A stretch of DNA of 64,000 bases from Hydractinia symbiolongicarpus (Eukaryota > Cnidaria > Hydrozoa > Anthoathecata > Hydractiniidae), in NCBI RefSeq assembly GCF_029227915.1, contig NC_079880.1, positions 15,582,001 to 15,646,000 of the forward strand, in the 5' to 3' direction. The position numbers were made by a program, and so were the translations under genes. Position 1 is the stretch's first letter; each line of letters begins with the position of its first letter. This document shows, piece by piece, positions 38,090-51,000 of this stretch. The notes beneath the pieces are model-generated. The model was given only the letters and a program-made list of their open reading frames with translations, was not told where the DNA came from and did not search any database.

Positions 38090-39629
38090 ACCTTTCATCA
38101 TTTAAAAACCACCTTTACATTTTATATTGTATTAGCTATATACATGTTTTTTTTTATAAGAAACATGTTCATAAGAAACCTACATGTAGAATCTTTAAAA
38201 ATTAAGACACTGACTACTACATTCTATGTCTATTTCTGAAATAAGAAACTTGTTTCTAATTAATTCTTACAATTAATTTTACAATCATCACTAGGAAGTA
38301 AGTAGTTTTATTGCGTTACTAGACCTAAGTTCCCAATGAGAATAATACACACCACAGTAAACCATTAAAAGATGCTATATATATTTTGTGTTTTGAAACC
38401 AACTAGTCCAAAAATTAAAGAAACTTTTAGAACTACTATTTATTTGATATAAAAAACCCTTATTTTACTAGGAAAATTAAGAAACTAAATAAGAAACTTT
38501 TGGAACTAAAAACATGGAATTTCAGCCTATAAATAGGAAACTTTCGGAACTAGGCCCTTCCCCAGGTTTCTTATAAAAAAAAACATGTAGTGTTCAAGTT
38601 GGTACAAATATTTTTTTATACCTAGCTATAGTATATCTCTGTTTATATATTTATTCCAAACGTCAGAAAAGAAAAGATTTATTTTAAACTATGGAAGACT
38701 TGTAAAGATATTTATTTTATTTTATATATAAATGTTTTTGCATAAGAAATATATTACTTACTACTACTATATACTTACTATATAACTTACGTTGACTTTG
38801 CCAATGTATATCCAAAAGTTTGTGGACTTTGCACATCATTTTTCAAGTCAGAATGTCACATAGTAACACCTTTTTTTTAAGAAAAACACGGACTTTTCAC
38901 AGTTGAACTCTCACAGAAGAATTTTTGATTATACAAGAACTACAAGTATATATCAGAAATAAAGTAAAGCTAAATTAGCAAAACTCACCTAAAACTACAC
39001 AATATGTCAAGTTTGAAGTTAAAAAAACAAAAATGCAAAATTCGCAAAAATGAAAAATTCACCCCCTATTTATGCCCAGCTGGCCATGTGAACAATGTGT
39101 TTTCTCTCAAATCATATTGGCTACCCTAAAAAATACAAACCTTTTTGGTCTTAAAGTATCACTTGACATCTGCCGACCTAGAGAATGATGCATGCATGGG
39201 TATATGTAGCTACATATCTAAGCTAGATTATTCTGCCTAGTAACTGAAGGGACTATTAACAAAAGATTTTCATTAGAGTTAGGAGGCATCAGAATCATGA
39301 TATTCAAAAGAGAAAAGTTGACAAAAGTCTTTAGAGATATCACATGGATGACAAAATAGTTTTAAGAAGTGTTCGTTATTTTATTTTCAAATTCAGAAAA
39401 AAATTAAGTTTTGTATTATATAATTTTTAAGGATGTTTAAATAAAAAAATTAACAACAAGCTTTTTTGAAAAAAAGTTTCAAAAAATGTTGCTATACAGT
39501 AGAATGCTGGTTGAACTGATTGAGATTATACAATAAAAAGGGAAAGAGAGAGGAGTTTATACAGTCAATAAGACCTATTGAAAAGTCAACTTAGGCAGAA
39601 CAACAATGCAAAAGAGAACCGTCACTTTA

Positions 39630-39960
39630 ATTTTTTATGACGTCAGCAAGAACCTGTCATTATACAAAACTTTTTTTCAGGAATTTTGTTTACTCGTTGC
39701 CTCTATTGTGTAGAGCCTGAACACTGATCTAAATAATGTGTAGGATCATATGTTTTCTATCTATCTACACACCTACAGAGATATCAGAAATTTTAAAAAT
39801 AAAATTTTGTATTTTTGCAGGGCTTTTTGCTGACATCAGCAAAATTTTTAAACCCTTATTTTCTTATATAAACGTACATACATTTTCCTAATCAGCATTT
39901 AATAGAGACAACAATAACCAAATTTCTATGAAAATTATTTTGTTTTGTAACAGGTTCTTG
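39630..39960. repeat. Dispersed AT-rich repeat, second copy
   Basis: Shares GACGTCAGCAAGAACCTGT, GTTGCCTCTATTGTGTAGAG and AGGATCATATGTTTTC words with 1905-2200, in diverged form. Confidence 0.35.
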
Positions 39961-41818
39961 CTGACGTCATTAAAATTCAAATAGCTGGTTCTTTTTGCAA
40001 TTGTTCTCCTGCCTAAGTGGATTTTTCCATGGGCTTTTTCTATGAAATTCATTGACTAGTTTTTGGCAACTTCGAAGGAATATGAACACCTGTCGAAATT
40101 GCCCCTCACAAACACACTGACTCACAGTAATTATATAGATAAGTTCTTTCACCTTCTTGCTATCCACCTGGATTCTCTATTTATGATCTTTTTATAGTCC
40201 TGACTGTTTTTGATTTCTCTTTTAACCTTATTAATGGTTTGTCTTGAGTGTTGTTAGCAAGTAAGGTGTTGTTTTTGTGAGGTAACTCTTTTTTCAGTCA
40301 CTTTTATCACTGACATTAACTTCTTTGTTTCTATAGTAATCACTTTCTTTGCAGGACATTTGCTGAGTACACGTGTAGTTCAGATATTGATTGGTATGAG
40401 TTAGTTTTTAGTAAGCTGTTACCACTGTTACTACAGTGCCTAAAAAATTACAAACCTCCACACTGATAATGATGGTCCAGTTAGGCTGATCATTCCAATG
40501 TAGTCCGCTTATCAGGGGCTGATCCAGAAATTTTTTTTGGGTGTCAATAGCGTCTTTAAAAATTTTTTAGGGCAACAAAAATGCATGGCTTTAGCGATCA
40601 GTTTCAAAAATTAAGGGGCGTTTTGTGACATTTCAACATGTCATCATTTGTCATTCTCTACAAAGTGTAATTTTGAGGTTACTGTTAACAAAAGGTAGGT
40701 ACATTTGGTGTATAAAAAAGGGCAACTTTTAAAAAAGGAAGCACACTTTGAGGTTAACTAGTTTTCAAGATATACTCGAAAATGTGATGTGGTAAATTTG
40801 AGGTTACCGAAATGAGGTTACCTTCTTTAAAGCCTCATATTTAAGAATTCCTTGGGGTTATTTTAATAAAACTTGGTACAGTGGTGACTAAATTGGTAAG
40901 CAACCCAACTAAATCTTTGAATAATTGAATTTGTAAAGTGTGTGACTATATTGAGGTGACCAAATTTAATGATTTTTTCTCATTCCTCAATGAGGTAATG
41001 CAGAGCATAGAGAATCAGTTTTTTTTGCTTTTAATGGTATTATGTCTATAGGTATGGAAAATCGTGAAGAAAAATTAAGACATGCATTTTAGTTGATACT
41101 TTGAGGTTTCTGTTATATGTAGAAATGTACGAGATATACTACTATTTTGCAAAATTATCATTATAATATTTCCAGGTATGACTCTTATGTAATATAACAT
41201 TTTAATGTATCAAACTCATATTCACTAGTTCCAAGAAATATCAGTTTCTAAACATAAGGTTACCATTTGATCAAAATGTGTTTTTGAGGAATGCGGTAAT
41301 AACACTGTTAGCATCAGTGACAATGAGTGCTGCGAAATAATTGCGGATTGAGAGTATTATAGTGCACGGTAGTGATATTGTTTAGTAGTATTTTGAAACT
41401 TGTCATTTTTAGTAGTCGAGTAACCTCACTTGTTACACATTTTTTGTTCCTGTTAATTTCTTCATCATCATGTTCCAAGTAACTTTATTCTACTTTATGT
41501 TTTTTAGTGGTTGTTTAAATTTATTTTTTCTTAAGCTTTTATTATTTCAATTTTATGCCTTTGTTTGCATGAGCTGATAAGAAACCCAAACTTTGATAGT
41601 AACCTCATGAATACCACACTTATTTTAATTTTCAAATTTCTGAACAATGTCATTAATTTTATACAACTTGTAGTGAAGCAATGTTTCAAGATTACACATA
41701 GTTCACAGATTCTTCTGTTTTATCTTATTTAAACACAGAATTGTACCGTGGGTAACCTCAAAATCAACATATTTCCTTCAACAACACCTGAAATGCTCCA
41801 AAAGATATCTTAACTTTC

Positions 41819-44629
41819 ATGATGGCGGCCGGAGCGGACGCAAGTTGGCTCTTGACAAAGATTCTTGTTGTTTTAATTATTGGTATACTTGTAAAGAAGC
41901 CACTGTTCACAAATAGTGAAGTGGATGCTGCAATTTCTTTTGGTTGTTTATGGCAGTATCAAAAGAGCAGGAATTTAGCTTACGTAAAACGCAGTTTGTT
42001 TTTACCCCTACTTTTATTGATAGCAGGAGATATTGAAGCGTGCCCGGGACCACAAGCCGATGGAAATGTTGGTAGATTAACAGATTTTACTTTCAGAAAA
42101 GGAGTAAAGTTATTTCACCAAAACTGTAGAGGTTTGACAAATTGTTTACTGAATCTTGCGGCTTTATTTTCGGGAGAGAAAAACTCAATTTTATTTCTCT
42201 CAGAGACACATATTGTACACGAAAGCGATAGCTTGTTTTGTATTCCAGGGTTCCAGTTTGTAGAAAAGAGACGAAAAACTGGATAGGAGGAGGTGTTGCT
42301 AAATATGTATCGGAGAATATAAACTGGAAACGACGAGAAGACCTTGAATGTGAATTTTTAGAAAACATTTGGATCGAAATATGCCCGGAAAAAGCGAAAC
42401 ATTATCTAATTTGCTGTATGTACCGACCCCCGGACAATTCACTTCACTTACACAAGAAGTGGAAAGAATATTTTCAATACACGCTTGAGACCGTTACGAC
42501 CTATCGCTAGAAGTTATCATTATGGGCGACTTTAATGTTAACTATAAAAATAATAATGAGCATTCAGAATTTAAAGAGCTAATGGCTGTCCAGGGATTTA
42601 ACCAGTTGGTAACAGCGGCTACGAGAACAACAAGAAAATCAAGCACCCTTATAGATTTGATTTATACAAACAATCACTCACTAATACGTTCCACAAAAGT
42701 TATACCCTTGAGTATTGGCGATCACGATTGCGTCGCTTGCGTTCGAAGACACACTGGTCAAAAACTTCCACCAAAAGTAATTACTTGTCGTAATTATACC
42801 AACTACAACCACGATGATTTTTTAAAAGAATTAAATAAACAAAATTGGAAGCATCTGTACACATTGACTGATGTAATTAGTGCGTGGAGTTATTTTAAAA
42901 ATATTTTGTTAACTGTAATCGATAAACACGCACCGCTTATACAAAAGAGAGTGAAGGGAGGCAAGTGCCCGTGGTTAGGTACGGATGTTAGGAGACTTAT
43001 GTCTCGGAGAGATACTGTCTTGAGGAAGGCACGAAAATCAGGCAACAGTGCTGACTGGCGTCATTATAAAAAACTAAAGAACCGATGCAATAACATGATA
43101 AAAAATGCAAAGAACAGTTTTAACAAAAACCTCTTTATCGAGAACAAGAGTAACCCAAGAAAATTTTGGAAAATTATTGAAAGCATTTTTCCAACAGAAG
43201 TGAAGTCGGTAAACAATGGCACATGTACATCGGCTGCAGAAAACTTAACAAAAGCTGGTAGTTTTTGTTCATATTTTTCCACATGTGCAAATAAACTTAA
43301 ATCTGTTGCACTGCCAATGAAGGAATTTATATGGAGTAAGCCAAGTCAAGTGAATGAAAATACGAATTCTGTTTTTGCGTTCACTTACGTTTCAAATGTA
43401 TTTGTTGAAAGTCAGCTGAAGAAGTTGCAGCGCAAGAAAGCTACAGGTTATGACCAAATACCATCAGGACTTTTGAAAGACGGAGCCACAGCGTTATTAA
43501 GTCCCTTCGTTCATCATCAACTTGTCGCTAAAAACAGCCACCATACCAACTGAATGGAAGTTGGCGAAAGTCATCCCACTCCACAAGGGTGGGAAAATGG
43601 ACGAAATGTCAAACTATCGACCGATCTCCATCCTACCGGTCATATCTAAAATAATGGAGAGAGCTTTTTATGTTCAACTTGTGAACTATCTTGAAGAAAA
43701 TGAAATTTTAACACCCAACTAATACGGATACAGGAAGATACGATCTACCGAATTAGCCACACTCTATCTGACAGAGGAAATCAGGAAGGAGATAGACAAA
43801 GGGAATTTAACAGCAGCGCTTTACGTTGACCTGTCGAAGGCTTTCGATACTTTAAGCCACTCCATTCTCCTGCTAAAACTAAGAAGTTATGGAGTCAAAG
43901 GTTTGTCACTAAACTCGTTCGCAGACTACTTGTTTAACCGCACCCCGATTTGTGAAGTAAATGGTCAATGGTCTAAGCCCAACCCCATTGTTTGTGGTGT
44001 ACCACAGGGGTCCATTCTTAGACCCTGTCTCTTTTTAATCTACTTCAATGATTTCGAAAATTGTTTGAAACATTCTAGAGTACTAAACTTTGCAGACGAT
44101 ACCGTGTTATACATTGGACGAAAAACAAGCCAGCAACTTGAGATCGCTTTCAACGCTGAATTGAAAAACGTAGACAGGTACTTCATTGAAAACAAACTTG
44201 TATTAAATCTGAAGGCTGGAAAAACCGAATCGATGATATTCGGCACTCGTAAAAATTTGACTAAAACGGATCAGCCTTGAACTTGGAAATCAACGGAAAG
44301 CTAATTAACGCAACCACTGAATATCGATATCTTGGGACTATTCTCGACCAGACTTTGTCAATGAACCATCACTTTTTAAGTCTTTACAAGAAAATGTCTG
44401 CCAAGCTTCGTTTACTACTCTCATTGAAATCAACTTAACGAATAATGCCATCACTAAAATCTATGTCGGAATGCTGCTGCCAACGCTTCTTTACTGCTGC
44501 ACTACAAACCTGAATCTTACCAACGGTCAGCAAAATAAGCTTCAATCGCTTGATAGAAGAATTGCGAAGAGAAAGAGAGAGAAACGTCAAGTACCGATTA
44601 TGAACTATATCCATCCTGTATAAACATTC

Positions 44630-44633
<4 letters not shown>
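41819..44633 (+). mobile_element. CR1/L2-like LINE inserted in the TIR element
   Basis: A hydrophobic N-terminal leader ends LLLLIAGDIEACPGP, a 2A-like motif with Cys for Asn. Then an endonuclease (KLFHQNCRGL, LFLSETHI, ICCMYRPPD, IIMGDFNVNY, GDHDCV), linker, and RT: KKATGYDQIPSGLL, NYRPISILPVISKIMERA, ALYVDLSKAFDTL, GVPQGSIL, NFADDTVLYIG, KTESMIFG. At least six breaks, so dead. An (AAT)n run follows directly, as microsatellite tails do in these clades. The 5' end upstream of 41819 is not defined. Confidence 0.9.

Positions 44634-44713
<80 letters not shown>
44632..44713 (+). repeat. (AAT)27 microsatellite, LINE tail
   Basis: 82 bp of uninterrupted AAT directly after the LINE 3' end. Confidence 0.95.
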
Positions 44714-44714
<1 letters not shown>

Positions 44715-45129
44715 GTAGATGTTTTATTTATAAGGAAAATATCTTGAATCACTAATATGAACTCTACATTTTTTTTCAGTAGATTGTAACCTCGAAAACA
44801 GCACATATATGGTAAAATTTCTTGCACCTTTTTGGATAATGTAGGACTTCGGGCTATCTAGTTTACATGAAAAAAAATTCAATTTGGTAGCCCCACTATT
44901 TCTAAATATTTGCTATCACAAGGAAAACCTATATTATTGATGGTAACCTCAAAATTACCACGTTTTTTGTAAATCAAAAGTTCATTTGAGGATGGTAACC
45001 ACCATAAGACCAACATACTAAAATTTCAAGTAAATAGGGCAAGATGTGTTCCATTTGATGCCGAAACTCTAAAAATGCTCATTTCGGCACTTTCAGAAAA
45101 TGCCACACTATTTTTGAAACTGATCTAGC

Positions 45130-45627
45130 ATATCGTTTTCTTTTGTAGTATAGAACATAGTTTCTTCATAAAAATATATCTTCTCTGTGATTAAAGATAT
45201 AAAAAAATATAATAGGAGATATAAAGTATCCTGAAAATAAGAAATAATGCAATTCTGAAGCATTTTAAATTGTGTGTTTCTAAGTTGGACTCCCAAATTA
45301 GTTGTCCCCAAAGTCGGTATACCGATGTCCAAATTGACTTGGATGAGCCCTTGCTTATTATGTTTTTGTAGGCCACATGTAGCCCTTTTTTATAAGCCAT
45401 CATTGAATACAAAAGACAAGTTTAAAAGTCGCACTCTTTTGATAAAATTTTAATATTATTGAATTTCCGCGCCCGAAGGCGTAGGAAATTCTTTAAAACC
45501 GTCGTTTTTTCTTTCGGAGCATTTTTTGAAAAAAAATCGACCCTGGGATTTCACGTTGGTCCGTCACAGATGTAAACTTCGTACCGAAGCTCCTTAACTA
45601 CTGGGAAGTCTAGTATTGACGCTTCAG
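45130..45627. other. Non-coding stretch
   Basis: No gene recognised; a GAATTTCC/GGAAATTC inverted pair lies at about 45463-45492. Confidence 0.4.
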
Positions 45628-46230
45628 GCCAAAATTGGTATTTGTTTTCGATAAAATTTGGCACAGTTAACAAAAAAAGTATGCTGAACATAATGGTGAC
45701 ATAATAATTTTGATTTTTGTCACCTAAATGTCACTTTAGGCCAAAATTGGTCCAAAAATTAGAACTATTTTATTTTCAACAAAACTTGGAACAGTTAACA
45801 AATAAAGTATGCTGAACATGATGGTGACACCAAAACTTTGATTTCTTCTTACCTAAATGTCATTTCAGGCCAAAATTGGTCCAAAAATTAAAACTACTTT
45901 ATTTTTAACAAAATTATGCTGAAGTATGCTGAACATGATGGTGACATCAAAATTTTGATTTCTAGTTACCTAAATGTCATTTTGGGCAAAATTGGTCCAA
46001 AAATTAAAACTACTTTATTTTTACATTTTGGCACAATTAACAAAAATAGTATGCTGAACATGATGGTGACATCAAAATTTTGATTTCTTCTTACCTAAAT
46101 GTCATTTCAGGCCAAAATTAGTCCAAAAATTAAAACTACTTTATTTTTAACAAAATTTGGCACAGTAAACAAATAAAGTATGCTAAACATGATGGTGACA
46201 TCAAAATTTTGATTTCTTGTCAACTAATGC
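45628..46230. repeat. Tandem satellite, about five units of 111-129 bp
   Basis: Units begin GGCCAAAATTGGT at about 45628, 45739, 45868, 45984 and 46110, and each carries GCTGAACATGATGGTGACA and CCTAAATGTCA. Length varies by internal indels. Confidence 0.85.
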
Positions 46231-46586
46231 CGTTTAAGACCATAAACGTTTCAATCGCAAGACTTTCAACCATGAATGATAGGCTGTATTTTTTGTTAGC
46301 AATTTCTTTTAAAATGTGAGTTTATTATGACACGTTTCGTTTTGTTTGCGTTTGTTGTAAGATATAATGTCACTGGTGTGCTTTATCTTCAGAGGTTCAT
46401 GCACCAAACCCCTTCGAATGTTTGGCACGATAACACAACGAATTAGCAGGTTGTCATCAAATATTTTGGTAGCTCGCGGAAATTCTTAGAGCCCCCAGGG
46501 CTTCTTGTTTAGTTTAGTTAACTTATGTTGTAGATACTTTTGTCTTTACCTGTATTAACTGAGTTTACTATTATTTTAGATTTTCC

Positions 46587-46612
46587 CTGATGATGACTTT
46601 AAAAGTCGAAAC
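46587..46612 (+). other. Hammerhead-ribozyme-like core, possibly of a retroelement
   Basis: CTGATGA, then a 5-bp stem GACTT/AAGTC, then GAAAC: the spacing of the hammerhead core seen in Penelope-like elements and retrozymes. The first stem-II pair is imperfect and stems I and III are unclear. Confidence 0.25.
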
Positions 46613-49600
46613 ACATCATCATCATCATCATTCTCGGCTTAATGTCCGTTTTCCATGTTAGCATGGGTTGGACGGAGTATATTAATGACCCTCTTCCAAT
46701 CTGATCTAGACTGTGTTAGATCTAAACTCAACTTCCTCTGTAGCAAGTCTGTCCTTATAACCTCCTGCCAACTCTTTCTCGGTTTGGCTCTGGGCTTTGC
46801 CCCAGGAACTATCAAGTCTCTACATCTTCTTACCCAATTATCCCCTTCATACTTTCCACGTGCCCCAGCGAATTCAATCTTCTTATCTGGATAACATCTT
46901 TAATTCTACGGATACTTAGCCAGCTTCTTAGCTCATATGAATTCTTTCTGTCTCTCAGACTGGCGTTACACATCCACCTAACCATTCTCATATCATTCCT
47001 TTCTAAATGGTCAAGATCTTCCTGTTATACTGCCCACGTCTCACTACCGTACAACATAACACTTCTTACACAGGCCTCATACAACCTACCTTTTAACTGA
47101 ATTGACAGGACTTTGCTAGTCAACAAAGGAAGTAACTGTCTGAACTTTTTCCAAGCAGAACCTATCCTGCAAGTACCACTTCTTCCAACACCCCCTTCAC
47201 TGCGCAACATATCACCCAGTTTCCAAAGAAGCCTCGAGCGCTCTGACTTTTAGTTGACTAGTCAAAGTAACAGATGTTCTCAACTATCTCTAACGAGCCA
47301 CTGTTGTACATCATTGAAGCTGGAATTACTCCATTCTCTATAATCTCACCTTTGCAACGCTTGCATACAAACTGAATGTCAGCTCTTAACCTTCCACCAA
47401 TACTACTACACTTCTTATGTACCCAATGCTTGTAAGTCTGACAAAAAATTGAGTTACTATTAACCCCTTTCCTGCAAACTCCACAAGGTCCAACTACAAG
47501 GTCACACTTGGCTGCAATGCTACTAATTATGACTTTAGACTTTGCTGTGTTCACCCTTAGCTCTTTCTCTTCTAGTCCTTTCTTCCACTTCTCAAACTTT
47601 TCAACTAATTCTTCCATCGACTCTGCTATGAGAACCAAATATAATAACTCCCATGGACAACCTGTTCTGAACTCTATCGACAGCGCTTCTAAGACTAGAA
47701 CGAACAACAAAGGACTAAGTACAGAACCCTGATCTACACCAACATTTACACTTAATTCATCACTAAGTGAATCGTTAATCCTGGCACGACTTCTAGCATT
47801 GCTGTACATAGACTGTACCATCGTAACTAGCCACTAACCCACACCTAATTTTCTCATAGCCCACCAAATAACTTTACGTGGCACTCTATCAAAAGCTTTC
47901 TCTAAATCTACAAAGGAAAAATAGAGATTCTTTCTCTTTCCTAAATACTTCTCCTGAAGCTGTCTGAATAAAAATGTTGCATCTATAGTGCCACGCCCTG
48001 GAACAAAACCAAATTGCATCTTATCTATATCTATTCTCTCTCAAGTAACTTATCAATCACTCTTTCAATAACTTTCATTACTTGATCAACCAACTTCAAA
48101 CCTCTATAGTTACCTCTTTCTAATGCATCACCCTTGCCCTTGAAACAATTCACAATTACACTCGACTGCCACTCACTCGGAATAGCACCATCCTTTATAA
48201 TCTGATTAGCAAGACTTGTAATAAGCTCAACTCCAAATATCCAGATGCTTTTACCATCTCTACAACAATACCTGATACTCCTGCAGCCTTGCCAATCTTC
48301 AATTTCCTAATAGCCTCCACTACCCATTCTGTCTTGATCTGCATAGCTGGCCCTTCTACAACATCATCATCAGACAAATTATCCTCATCCCAATCAAACT
48401 CAGTAAGCAACCTCTGATAATAATTCTTCCAAGCTACCCTTTTCTCCTCCTCTGTGCTAGCCAAAACACCTTCATCATTACGTATACACTTCTCACCTAC
48501 AGCATCTTGATTAATCTTCTTCATTTGTTTTGCTATCTTGAATTCCTCATTGCGCTAGTCTTCCCTTCTTAACACATCTGCAAATCTGTTTCTCTCTGCT
48601 ACTGATTTTGCCTTATACACTGCTGTACGAGCACGACGCTTAGCTTCTAAGTAAATATTTTTACTACTACCTGACTTCCACTCTTTCCAAAGTTTCCTCT
48701 TTTCCTTTATACACTGGTCAACCTCATTATTCCACCACTAGGTCTGTCTATGTCAGCTGGTCCTTTCGTCCACCCACAGGTATCATCAGAAGCTTCTAGA
48801 AGACAATTCTTCAAAGTAGTCCAAGTACTTTCAACATTGTCACTATCACACTGACCATTGTGGGTTAACTGCTGAACTTTTGCACTAAATTATCTTGCTA
48901 CAATCTCTTCCTTCAGCTTCCAGACTTTACGACGGGGCCTGTACTTTCCCTTGGCTTCTTTAACACTCTTCAAGATAATATTACAAACCAGCAACCTATG
49001 CTGGGAAACACACTCTTCCACCAATAGAACTTTCACGTCCTTCACTTTCTTGTCTGACTTTCTAACCAGGAAGTAATCTATCTGTGTCTTACAACCACCT
49101 GACTCATATGTTATCAGCCTACTCTGTCTCTTACTGAATGATGTGTTGCAAACCACCATGTACGTTGCCATTCCAAACTCAAGCAATCTCTCCCCTTCCT
49201 TATTTCTGCTCCCAAATAGCCTCCATGCACACCCCTATAACCTTCAGATGACTTCCCAACATGACCATTAAAGTCACCGCCCACCATGACAAGTTCAGTG
49301 TCTCCAAACTTTAATGTGACTGCTATTAACTCATCACAAAACCTCACTGAGTCCACACTGTGGAGCATAAACTGACAGAAAAGTGACAATCCTATTACCT
49401 ATCAAAAACTTTATCACTATAATACGACTATTAACACGCATAACATCTATTACTTTTTCTACCCACTTCTCTGCAACGAATATGCGAACTCCTCCATATA
49501 CATCACTATTACCAATCCAAAAAAGCTTATACCTTGCCCTCCTACCTTCCAGAAATCTCACTGAAGCTCCTCCCCACCTGACTTCCTGAACACAACACAT

Positions 49601-49915
49601 ATCAACAGATCTACGTTCTAACATTTTAACTACTTCACCTGCTCTACCTCTCAGAGTACCAACATTTACACTAGCCATCCTCAACCTAGTTTTATCTACC
49701 TTGTGATCTGATAGCTGGGTAACGGTCTGACGATGCTCACACCTGACATGTGTCCTACCGTGCGCGACACCTTCACTCCTTAGAGTTCCAGCCCCGTTTA
49801 CGCAGTTTGTCTGATCAACTGTTCTTACGTCGATTAATAAAGAGTTTTGGCATTGTTTTACAGCCGGATGCCCTTCCTAGCGCCAACCATTCACAGACCG
49901 GACTAGGTGTTTTTT
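46613..49915 (-). mobile_element. RTE-like LINE with (ATG)n tail, near full length
   Basis: On the minus strand: endonuclease start MRMASVNVGTLRGRAGEVVKM, CVQEVRW, IFVAEKWVEKV, LSVYAPQCG, VMVGGDFNGHVG (49114-49684); RT blocks KKINQDAVGEKCIRND, AAGVSGIVVEM, FGFVPGRGTIDATF, FSFVDLEKAFDRVPR, DQGSVLSPLLF; a PHD/zinc-ribbon-like CGVCRKGVNSNSIFC; and a 3' end with a short (ATG)n tail at 46613-46630. Known as CFDP2-like copies of RTE-type elements. The RT active site is gone: LLYLVLIAES lacks the ADD of LLYADDLVLIAES. Several other frameshifts. Confidence 0.9.
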
Positions 49916-50185
49916 TAAAGTGACACCATCGCTATGTGGCATTTCATGGGACTTCCACAATCGCCCCTTTAAACTAAGGTATGGTGGAGGACGTTCAACT
50001 CCTCTCTTGTCTCTAAAAGAGACCCTTCACCCTTCACATAGGCAAATAAAATTTACTTTACAAATTTGTAATAGTTTTTCACAGCAATGGTTTAGGTACT
50101 GAACTGTCTTAATCACATCTTAATTAGTCAGGGTCCAAATTGCACAAATATTGATTGTTATTGAGTTTATACCTATTTTTTGTAG

Positions 50186-50369
50186 TGACCCGACTGTGAA
50201 ACAATTTCTTTTGCATATGGATGAGAACAATGCATTGGGAGAAAAATTTATAATAGAAGATCTTGATGCAACACACCTTTTTGTGGTTGCCAAAGTAATA
50301 AAAACATTGGAGTCAAAGTTATGGGAGCTCATGGACAAACTGTCATTTCCTGTGGGAGACGGACAATGA
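50186..50369 (+). CDS. GTF2H5: TFIIH subunit 5 (GTF2H5/TTDA-like), last exon
   Basis: A splice acceptor TATTTTTTGTAG at 50185 is followed by DPTVKQFLLHMDENNALGEK, IIEDLDATHLFV and a helical end KLWELMDKLSFPV, stop TGA 50367-50369. This matches the conserved core of the ~70-aa TFIIH subunit 5 (Tfb5/TTDA), which stabilises the XPB-containing core of TFIIH in transcription and nucleotide excision repair. The first coding exon (about 10-12 residues) was not found upstream; it may lie beyond the RTE-like LINE and satellite or outside the window. The clearest unique host gene here. Confidence 0.85.
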
Positions 50370-50891
50370 AGCATTCCAGACACAAGTATTAGCAGATCTT
50401 GCAAGCCACAATGTTCCTGGCTAGAAACTACTGAAACTGTTTAAAAAAAACACTTCTTGGAATGTTGTGATATATACAGTGACATATATATTTGATATAC
50501 TCTGTTGTATGTGTTGTCGTCATTACTTTTATAGCTTACAATGGAAGAGTTAATTAAACATGAAAACAATTAATTGAATCTCCAAAGTGAAACGGACTGT
50601 TGCTCATTTGTGCTACGTCGAGATGATTGAAATTTAGGATTTGGACGTCACTTTCATTTTCAGCATGCTTGTTTACTATTCTTTTCTTAATTTTTAGAAC
50701 TATTTTGGCCAACAGACGGTATTTAGGTGGCCAAAAGTATATATTGTCATTCTTGTGTTCAGCATGTTTTTCTCTTAATATGATCTAAATAAAACCAAAT
50801 ATTTTTATGTAAGTGTTGTGTTTTATGTTCTGGAGGCTCTCTTATTAAGTAATTTCGTCGCCTTACTTTTAGTCCAGAATGCTCACCTAGA

Positions 50892-50990
50892 AGCCAAGAT
50901 GGCTCATTCACCAGCCAAGATAATTTACCTAATAACCAAAATTGCTCGTTCGGTAGCCAAGATGGCTCGTTTAATAGCCAAGGTGGCTTT
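50892..50990. repeat. 21-bp minisatellite, about five units
   Basis: AGCCAAGATGGCTCGTTTAAT-type units (21 bp) in tandem. It gives open frames on both strands, which I regard as accidental. Confidence 0.75.
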
Positions 50991-51000
50991 TTCTGTTTCA

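Larger units (their letters stand above)
37402..40595. other. AT-rich non-coding stretch
   Basis: No coding region recognised. Contains three loose copies of GAAACTTT(T/C)(G/A)GAACTA at about 38420-38560, a 22-bp palindrome at 38068 and a dispersed repeat at 39630. Probably intergenic. Confidence 0.5.
40596..45125. mobile_element. TIR element with GAGGTTAC subterminal repeats, split by a LINE
   Basis: Begins GATCAGTTTCAAAAAT and ends with its complement; similarity continues for ~50 bp. TAGC flanks both ends (40592-40595, 45126-45129). GAGGTTAC-like words face one way in the left part and the opposite way (GTAACCTC) in the right part, as subterminal transposase sites do. Without the LINE it would be about 1.7 kb and non-coding, so non-autonomous; superfamily not assigned. 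Confidence 0.55.

Noticed and set aside
44435-44827. 130-codon frame with a run of about 28 Tyr
   Set aside because: It is the (AAT)n microsatellite read on the minus strand.
45628-46230. Spaced direct repeats resembling a CRISPR array
   Set aside because: Whole units are similar, not short repeats with unique spacers, and the DNA is eukaryotic.
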